DNA of 64,000 bases, from contig NZ_CP095487.1 of NCBI RefSeq assembly GCF_023028345.1, forward strand, positions 2,914,001-2,978,000. Reading direction: 5' to 3'. Origin of the DNA: Halorientalis marina (GTDB taxonomy: Archaea > Halobacteriota > Halobacteria > Halobacteriales > Haloarculaceae). Positions 58,645-64,000 of the stretch are shown here, piece after piece; position 1 is the first letter of the stretch; every line of letters begins with the position of its first letter. Under the pieces are notes generated by a model. It had not been told where the DNA came from, did not search any database, and saw nothing but the letters and a program-made list of their open reading frames with translations. The position numbers and the translations under genes are program-made.

Positions 58645-60150
58645 ATGACCGTCGACTCGTTTCGCGACTACCTCGATTCGCTCGATGCCACCGGCTGGAC
58701 GCGGTCTTTCGAGCAACCGATGTCGTGGGACCTCGAGGCCAGTGCGGTGACGATGCTCGCCAACGCCCGCGACGGGCCGATTCCCGTCTTCGAGTCGGTC
58801 ACGGAGCAGGAGACGGGGGCGAAACTGGTCGGCGATCCGTACCGCGGTCCCCGGCCCCGTCCCTGGGACCACTTCGCCCGGGCGCTGGGGTTCCCCGCCG
58901 GGCTGTCGGGACGCAGGTACTACGACCGGGTGATCGACCGCCTCCGCGCGCCGACGGCCCCGCGAGTCGTCGAGCGGCAGGAGGCCCCCTGCAAAGCGGT
59001 CAGACGGACCGGTGACGACGTGGACCTGCTATCGTTCCCGTGGCCGTACATCCACGAGGGCGACGGGGGGCGGTACTCCAACCTCCACACCATCGTCGCC
59101 CCGGCCCCCGACACGGAGTGGGGGCGCTGGTCGAGCCACCGCATGATGCTCCACGACGATTCCCAGGCCAGCCTGCTGTTGCTGGCCGGCGAGCAGGTTC
59201 CCAACCGCTACTACTACGACTACGAACCCCGGGGCGAACCGATGCCGGTCGCGGTCGTCGTCGGCGCGGAACCCGTCGTCGAGGGGACCGCTGACATGTG
59301 GATTCCGACGGGGCGGAGCGAAGCCGCCTTCGCGGGCGGGCTCAAGGACGCGCCCGTGGCCCTCGTCGAGTGCGAGACCAGCGACCTGTACGTCCCGGCG
59401 ACGGCCGAACTGGTACTCGAGGGGCACGTCCGGCCCGACGACCGGCTCGACGAGGGGCCGTTCGGCGACTACTTCGGGTACATGAACGGCCCGCGGCGGT
59501 CCATGCCGGTGTTCGAGGTCGACGCGATCACCCACCGACGGGAGCCGCGCCTCCCCTTCTGCGTCGAGGGGACCGGCGTCGGATACGGGCAGAACTCCTC
59601 AAGCACGCTCCGGGTCGCGGCGGCCGGCCCCGACGCGACCGTCGGGCTCCGGGCCGCGGGCTTCGACGTCGAGCTGGCGGTCCCGTGGCGGTTCACGTCC
59701 CGGACGGTCTGGGTCATCGCGACGGACCGCCCCTACCCGGGCTACCTCCACGAACTCGCGAACTTCGTCTTCACGACGTGGGGGATGCTCCACATCGACT
59801 TCTTCGTGTTCGTCGACGCCGACGTCGACCCGCTGGACTCGCGGGCGGTGCTGACGGCCATCGCGCTCGACGCCGACCCGGACGCCGACTTCCACCAGTT
59901 CGGCGTCGAGCGGATGCCGAAGGTGCCGCTCAACATCTACCAGACGCCCGACGAGAAGGGCAGCGCGGACGTGGGGACCTCGAAGGCCAAGACGGCCAAG
60001 GCCTACATCGACGCGACCACCGACGGCGACCCGGCGGACGCGACCGCGGCCGCCGAAACCCGGAAGCGAGCGCAGGAACGCCTCGTCGAGGCGGGGCTGG
60101 ACGCCGCGCAGTTCGACCGCCTCGACGAGCGGGAGGGCGCGTCGCGATGA
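58645..60150 (+). CDS. UbiD-family decarboxylase
   Basis: 501 residues, full length for UbiD. Prenylated-FMN-dependent (de)carboxylases act on aromatic or alpha,beta-unsaturated acids. Visible blocks: SFRDYLDSLDATGWTRSFEQPMSWDLEASAVTM, LLSFPWPYIHEGDGGRYSNLHTIVAP, WSSHRMMLHDDSQASLLL, IPVAxVxG-like MPVAVVVGAEPVVEGTADM, and EGPFGDYFGYM, with the Arg-Glu-Glu area around PEFxxE/EGPFGD conserved in type. Needs flavin prenyltransferase UbiX, not seen here. Stop overlaps the next UbiD-like gene (ATGA), so the two form an obligate unit. Confidence 0.9.
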   Translation: MTVDSFRDYLDSLDATGWTRSFEQPMSWDLEASAVTMLANARDGPIPVFESVTEQETGAKLVGDPYRGPRPRPWDHFARALGFPAGLSGRRYYDRVIDRLRAPTAPRVVERQEAPCKAVRRTGDDVDLLSFPWPYIHEGDGGRYSNLHTIVAPAPDTEWGRWSSHRMMLHDDSQASLLLLAGEQVPNRYYYDYEPRGEPMPVAVVVGAEPVVEGTADMWIPTGRSEAAFAGGLKDAPVALVECETSDLYVPATAELVLEGHVRPDDRLDEGPFGDYFGYMNGPRRSMPVFEVDAITHRREPRLPFCVEGTGVGYGQNSSSTLRVAAAGPDATVGLRAAGFDVELAVPWRFTSRTVWVIATDRPYPGYLHELANFVFTTWGMLHIDFFVFVDADVDPLDSRAVLTAIALDADPDADFHQFGVERMPKVPLNIYQTPDEKGSADVGTSKAKTAKAYIDATTDGDPADATAAAETRKRAQERLVEAGLDAAQFDRLDEREGASR

Positions 60151-61538
60151 TCCCGTTCGCGCAGTACGTCCACGGCCTGGCCGGCGACGGCGACCTCGTC
60201 AGTCTCGACGGGCCGTTCGACGTTCCGGTCGACGTGCTCGCGGCTGAGGCGCTCCGCGCGAGCGGGCCGGCGCTCCGGTTCGAGCGCGCCGACGGGATCG
60301 ACCTGGCGAGCGGGGTGTTCAGCGGGCCGAGCCTGACCCGGCGGCGCGACGCCCGGCCGTGGTCGCGGCTCTCGCTCGGTCTCGGGCTGGACCCCGACGC
60401 CACGTTCGTCGCCCTCCTTGAGACGATCACCGACCTCGGGCCGGCCGCCGAGAAGCCGGAGCCGACGTACACGGGGCAGGCCGCGTCGGGGACGGACGCG
60501 GACGTTCAGGACCTGCGATTCCCGCAGGGCGAGAGCGATACCTGGCCCGTGGTGACGCTCGGTCTCGCGTCGGTCGCGACCACCGACGGGACACACTGGG
60601 CGCCGGTCCACGGCTCGGTCGTGACCGGTGACAAACTCAGGGTTCGCGTCCCCGACGCCCTGCCGCCGCTCGTGGACGAGGGGGCGACGGTCACCGTCGC
60701 GCTCGGCGTCCCGCCGGCCGCGATCACGGCCGCGTACCTGCTGGCCGTGACGGACCGCGTCGACGCGCCGATCCAGTCGTGTGGGGTGGCCGACACCGTC
60801 CCGCTCGTGCCGACCAACGGCGGGCTCGTCCCGAGCACGACGGAGGTCGTCGTCGAGGCGACGGTCGCGGACCGCAGGCCGGACTTCCGGTCCGACCGCC
60901 GGGAGGCCTGGGAGCACGTCGTCGAGAGCCGGCCGCTCTCGCTGTCGGTCGAGCGCGTCCTCGCGACGGGGGACCCGGTCGTCCCCGTCTCTCCCGTCGG
61001 CCGTCCGCTCGCCGACGATCTCCAGCTCACGGGGCTGACGACGGCCGCGGCCCTCTATCACCGGGTGAACAACTACTGGGGCATCTCGCCCGTCGAGTGG
61101 CTCCTCCTGCCGGCGTCGGCCGAACTCGGCATCTGTTTCGTCGCCAGCGACGTCCTCTACGCCGGCTTCGAGTGGCAGCTCGCCAACATCCTCTTCTCGT
61201 TCTCGTCGCTGTTCGACACGGTCGTCGTCGTCGACGCGGACGTCCCGCCCCACGACTTCGGCCGCGTCCTGGCCGACGTCTGGCTGAAGGCCCACCCCGC
61301 TCGCGACTGGACGTTCAGCGACCCGGACGCGCCGGCGGCGACGCGTCCCCGGTACCGACAGGACGGCGAGACGGGCTCGCGTCTGTACGTGAACGCGGCC
61401 TGGGACCCGCGCTGGGAGGACACCTACATCGCGCCACGGGTCACGTTCGAGACGTCGTTCCCGAGCGCCGTCCGCGAGGCGGCACGGGCGATGTGGGACC
61501 AGCCTGACCCTGCGACGTCGGACGACGACCCAGCCTGA
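60147..61538 (+). CDS. UbiD-like protein, second subunit or paralog
   Basis: 463 residues. Shorter and more divergent than the first gene but with the same order: RRDARPWSRLSLGLGLDPDATFVALLE, FPQGESDTWPVVTLGLASVATTDGTHWAPVHGSVVTGDKLRVRVPDALPPLVDEGATVTVALGVPPA, TEVVVEATV, HRVNNYWGISPVEWLLLP and LFDTVVVVDADVPPHDFGRV, which corresponds to the C-terminal UbiD block. The active-site Glu-Arg-Glu residues are not evident, so it may be a catalytically inactive partner forming a hetero-oligomer. Overlaps the first UbiD gene by 4 bp. Confidence 0.8.
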   Translation: MIPFAQYVHGLAGDGDLVSLDGPFDVPVDVLAAEALRASGPALRFERADGIDLASGVFSGPSLTRRRDARPWSRLSLGLGLDPDATFVALLETITDLGPAAEKPEPTYTGQAASGTDADVQDLRFPQGESDTWPVVTLGLASVATTDGTHWAPVHGSVVTGDKLRVRVPDALPPLVDEGATVTVALGVPPAAITAAYLLAVTDRVDAPIQSCGVADTVPLVPTNGGLVPSTTEVVVEATVADRRPDFRSDRREAWEHVVESRPLSLSVERVLATGDPVVPVSPVGRPLADDLQLTGLTTAAALYHRVNNYWGISPVEWLLLPASAELGICFVASDVLYAGFEWQLANILFSFSSLFDTVVVVDADVPPHDFGRVLADVWLKAHPARDWTFSDPDAPAATRPRYRQDGETGSRLYVNAAWDPRWEDTYIAPRVTFETSFPSAVREAARAMWDQPDPATSDDDPA

Positions 61539-61752
61539 CCCTGCGACGCCGGGCTCGCCGCCGACCGAAATGGTTGGACAGTCCGACAGTAAAATAAATA
61601 TAAGAATAACAGAGAGTCGAAAACGGTATCGTTTACGCATCACTGGTACCTTTTTCTGCCCTCGACGGCACCCGGTATATTTTTAATCCTACTATATATT
61701 ATAAGTAATTAACCGATACAGTTATGTCGAGAACCCCTATCCCGAGCCGTGT
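61539..61752 (+). promoter_or_regulatory. Very A/T-rich intergenic region before the acyl-CoA synthetase gene
   Basis: A/T-rich tracts at 61590-61615 (TAAAATAAATATAAG) and 61675-61715 (TATATTTTTAATCC, CTATATATTATAAG) stand out from about 65% GC flanks. Several TATA-like boxes at 30-75 nt before the ATG at 61753 suggest a strong or multiple promoter. No gene. Confidence 0.6.
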
Positions 61753-63435
61753 ATGGTGACCAGCCACAACCTCGCTGATTACGACACGGCGCGCGACGAG
61801 TTCTCGTGGGACGACATCTACGCGGAGGCGGACTGGGACGCACCGGACGAACTGAACATCGGGCACGAGGTCGCCGATCGACACGCGACCGACCGGGGAC
61901 AGGTCGCGCTCTATCAGGTCGGGACCGACGGGGAGCTGTCGACGATGACGTTCTGGGAACTCGCCGACCGGTCGAGCCAGTTCGCCAACGTCCTCGACGA
62001 GCTCGGCGTCGAGCAGGGCGACCGCGTCTTCTCGTATATGCCCCGGATTCCGGAGCACTACGTGGCGCTGGTGGGGACGCTCAAACACGGTGCCGTCTGG
62101 GGGAGCGTCAACGAGCGGTTCGGCCCCGACGGCATCTCCTACCGACTGGACGACTGTGACGCGTCTGTCGTCGTCACCACGACGGACAACCGCGACACGG
62201 TCGAAGACGCGCTCGACGACGCGCCGGCGGTCGAACACGTCATCACCGTCGACCGCGGGAGCGGCGCGCCCGCCGACGACGTGGTGTTCAACACTGCCCT
62301 GGACGACGCGAGCACGGAGTACGAGGTCGCCGAGACCGGCGGCGAGGACGACGCCCTGCTGTACTACACCTCCGGGACGACCGGCCTGGCGAAGGGCGTC
62401 CTCCACAAACAGCGCTGGATCGCCGGCGTCGCGGCGACCCAGAAGTACGCCGTCGACCTCCAGGACGGCGACCTCTACTGGTCGACCGGCGACCTGGGCT
62501 GGCTGACGGGCGCGATCAACACGCTCGGGGCCTGGTTCTGGGGCACCCCGCTTTTCACCTACGAGGGCGAGTTCGACCCCGAGGAGTGGGCCGACCTCCT
62601 CGACGAGTACCCCATCAGCGTCCTGTTCTCGGTCCCGACGGCCTACCGGATGCTCCGGGAGAAAGAGGAAGTGCTCGAGGGCGTCGACCTGGACCTGCGC
62701 CACGCGCTGTCCATCGGCGAACCGCTCAGTGCCGGCGTCGTCGAATGGGGCGAGGACGAACTCGGCGTCACCATCCTCGACACCTACGGCCAGACCGAGA
62801 CCGGGAACATGATCGTCAACAACTACCCGACGATGGAGCTTCGGCCCGGTTCGATGGGCAAGCCGCTGCCCGGCATCGAGGCCGAGATCGTCGACCCCGA
62901 GACGGGGGAGGTGATGGAACCCGGCGAGACCGGCGAGATCGCCCAGCGCGGCGACTACCCGTGTTTCTTCGCCGAGTTCTGGAACAAACCCGCGAAGACC
63001 GAGAAGGCCTTCGTCGACGGTCCCGACGGCGAGTGGTACCTCTCGGGTGACCTCGCGCACAAGGACGAGGACGGCTACTTCTGGTTCGAGGGGCGGGCCG
63101 ACGACGTCATCCTCTCGTCGGGCTACCGGATCGGTCCCTTCGAGGTCGAGAGCTCGCTGGGCGAACACGACGCCGTCGCGGAGGCGGCGGTCGTCCCCAA
63201 ACCCCATCCGGAGCGGGGCAACATCGTCAAGGCCTACGTCGTGCCCAGCGAAAGCGCGGACCCGTCGGACGCTCTCGAGGAGGACATCAAGACCCACGTG
63301 AAGTCGGAGCTCTCGGCACACGAGTACCCGCGCGAGATCGAGTTCCGTGACGAACTGCCCAAGACGGTCACGGGCAAGATCCGCCGGACCGAACTGCAGG
63401 ACGACGCCGAAGAGGAAGCCGAGGTCGAGGCCTGA
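61753..63435 (+). CDS. AMP-forming acyl-CoA synthetase (acetyl/medium-chain type)
   Basis: 560 residues. Activates a carboxylic acid to acyl-AMP and then acyl-CoA. Motifs: P-loop LLYYTSGTTGLAKGVLH (about 203-218), STGDLGWLTGAINTL, YGQTETGNMIVNN (about 345), YLSGDLAHKDEDGYFWFEGRADDVILSSGYRIGPFEVE (hinge and catalytic Asp), and the C-terminal Lys of KTVTGKIRR, which is required for adenylation. The SxGxY-R-I-G-P-x-E-V-E hinge and short N-terminus are those of medium-chain/acetyl-CoA-synthetase-like enzymes in haloarchaea. Followed by an acyl-CoA dehydrogenase gene, indicating acid catabolism. Confidence 0.9.
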   Translation: MVTSHNLADYDTARDEFSWDDIYAEADWDAPDELNIGHEVADRHATDRGQVALYQVGTDGELSTMTFWELADRSSQFANVLDELGVEQGDRVFSYMPRIPEHYVALVGTLKHGAVWGSVNERFGPDGISYRLDDCDASVVVTTTDNRDTVEDALDDAPAVEHVITVDRGSGAPADDVVFNTALDDASTEYEVAETGGEDDALLYYTSGTTGLAKGVLHKQRWIAGVAATQKYAVDLQDGDLYWSTGDLGWLTGAINTLGAWFWGTPLFTYEGEFDPEEWADLLDEYPISVLFSVPTAYRMLREKEEVLEGVDLDLRHALSIGEPLSAGVVEWGEDELGVTILDTYGQTETGNMIVNNYPTMELRPGSMGKPLPGIEAEIVDPETGEVMEPGETGEIAQRGDYPCFFAEFWNKPAKTEKAFVDGPDGEWYLSGDLAHKDEDGYFWFEGRADDVILSSGYRIGPFEVESSLGEHDAVAEAAVVPKPHPERGNIVKAYVVPSESADPSDALEEDIKTHVKSELSAHEYPREIEFRDELPKTVTGKIRRTELQDDAEEEAEVEA

Positions 63436-63471
63436 CGCAGATCGGCGAGAGTCACTACCTAGCAACCACCA

Positions 63472-64000
63472 ATGAATTTCGAATCCACCGAGGAACGTTC
63501 GATGATTCGGTCGACCGCGGCGGACGTGGCGGCCGAGTACGGACCGGCGTACTGGCGCGAGAAAGAGGAGGCCGGGGAGTTCGCCCAGGGCTTCTGGGAC
63601 GAACTGACCGAGGCCGGCTTCCACGGCCTGCTGGTCCCCGAGGAGTACGAGGGGGCCGACATGGGGATGCAGGAGATGGGACTGGCCATGGAGACGCTGT
63701 GTGCCGAGGGCTGTGGCATGGCCGGCACCTGGTATCTGGTGCTCACCGCGGGGATGGCCGCCGTCGGCATCCGCGAGAACGGCACGGCGGAACAGAAGGA
63801 GAGATACCTCCCCGACATCGCGAACGGGAAGCGGAACTTCTCCATCGGCATCACCGAACCCGAGGCGGGGACGAACACGCTGAACGTCGCCACCCGCGCC
63901 GAACGGGACGGCGACGAGTACGTCCTCAACGGCCAGAAGGCCTGGATCACCTTCTCGGACCGCGCCGACAACATGATCCTCGTCACGCGGACGACGCCGC
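63472..64000 (+). CDS. Acyl-CoA dehydrogenase, N-terminal part (cut by window edge)
   Basis: Open from ATG 63472 to the end of the window (176 codons). N-terminal helical domain: EERSMIRSTAADVAAEYGPAYWREKEEAG, FWDELTEAGFHGLLVPEEYEG, MGLAMETLCAEGCGMAGTWYL, KERYLPDIANGKRNFSIGITEPEAGTNTLNVATRAERDGDEYVLNGQKAWITFSDRADNMILV: the I-T-E-P-x-A-G-T/S and N-G-x-K-x-W-I-T blocks are the FAD/substrate signatures of the family. Oxidises acyl-CoA to enoyl-CoA. 36 bp after the acyl-CoA synthetase, same operon. Confidence 0.93.
   Translation, partial: MNFESTEERSMIRSTAADVAAEYGPAYWREKEEAGEFAQGFWDELTEAGFHGLLVPEEYEGADMGMQEMGLAMETLCAEGCGMAGTWYLVLTAGMAAVGIRENGTAEQKERYLPDIANGKRNFSIGITEPEAGTNTLNVATRAERDGDEYVLNGQKAWITFSDRADNMILVTRTTP

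Noticed and set aside
61699..63624. Long minus-strand open frame of 641 codons opposite the acyl-CoA synthetase
   Set aside because: High-GC coding DNA produces long antisense open frames; the plus strand encodes a complete AMP-forming synthetase with all motifs, so this frame is a shadow. The same holds for the long frames at 60003-61643 (-) and 59298-60146 (+).
1..64000. Complete integrated provirus covering the tRNA array
   Set aside because: No integrase, capsid, portal, terminase or tail genes and no attachment-site repeats were found; only small phage-like genes and tRNAs support viral ancestry, so I call it an island, not a provirus.

Overview
The window is high-GC archaeal DNA of a halophilic euryarchaeon (class Halobacteria, probably Haloarculaceae-like; genus not determinable). 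Support: strongly acidic predicted proteins, TATA-type boxes 24-30 nt before start codons with leaderless starts, haloarchaeal ISH-type transposases, an archaeal STT3/AglB-type oligosaccharyltransferase with Agl-like sugar-nucleotide genes, and tRNA genes without encoded CCA.

Layout. (1) 1-1.7 kb: chromosomal edge with the 5' end of an Lrp/AsnC regulator divergent from carA. (2) 1.8-13.6 kb: an accessory island with a broken HNH gene, an HNH nuclease, eight tRNA genes (Gln-CUG, Gln-UUG, Asp, Glu, Met/Ile2-CAU, Val, Lys, Asn) separated by hairpin-rich spacers and a phage-like small gene, a deoxyribosyltransferase/TIR-like protein divergent from a winged-helix regulator, a SWIM zinc-finger protein, an Rnl-type RNA ligase, an RtcB-type RNA ligase and the remnant of another nucleotidyltransferase ligase. 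My reading is a virus-derived or virus-related tRNA-supply and RNA-repair island; this is the best candidate for an undescribed system here. (3) 13.6-16.7 kb: a decayed region with an IS transposase, a truncated MazF-like gene and small orphan ORFs. (4) 16.7-50.1 kb: a large surface-polysaccharide / N-glycan locus: eight soluble glycosyltransferases of GT4, GT2, GT8-like and CgeB-like types, a WbaP-type initiating phosphoglycosyltransferase, an ABC lipid-oligosaccharide flippase, an O-antigen-ligase-like protein, three other polytopic proteins of GT-C-like architecture, sugar-nucleotide epimerases, dehydrogenases and a nucleotidyltransferase, an FkbM methyltransferase, an alkaline-phosphatase-superfamily transferase and an arylsulfotransferase-like protein. 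Many genes stand alone with their own TATA box, and orientations alternate. It carries an ISH8-type insertion exactly over the start codon of a methyltransferase gene that is also frameshifted, and a double-frameshifted GT2 remnant. (5) 50.2-54.9 kb: toxin-antitoxin-like pairs; one (DUF5615/DUF433) sits between two copies of the 5' end of the UDP-glucose dehydrogenase gene. (6) 54.9-57.3 kb: an STT3-family oligosaccharyltransferase with an N-terminal winged-helix-like extension and no obvious WWDYG motif. (7) 57.3-64 kb: a MazEF-like pair, then two overlapping UbiD-family genes, an AMP-forming acyl-CoA synthetase and the start of an acyl-CoA dehydrogenase.

How it fits together: the glycan locus supplies activated sugars (UDP-GlcA by the AglM-like enzyme, UDP-xylose-type sugars by the decarboxylase-like SDR, a UDP-ManNAcA-type sugar by the WecC-like enzyme, the AglF-like nucleotidyltransferase), builds lipid-linked glycans at the cytoplasmic face, flips them, modifies and polymerises or ligates them outside, with the STT3 protein as possible final transferase to proteins. 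Several genes are broken by single-base changes (positions near 2310, 27924, 40756, 40904, and a TAG at 54558), which suggests relaxed selection or assembly error and should be checked against reads.
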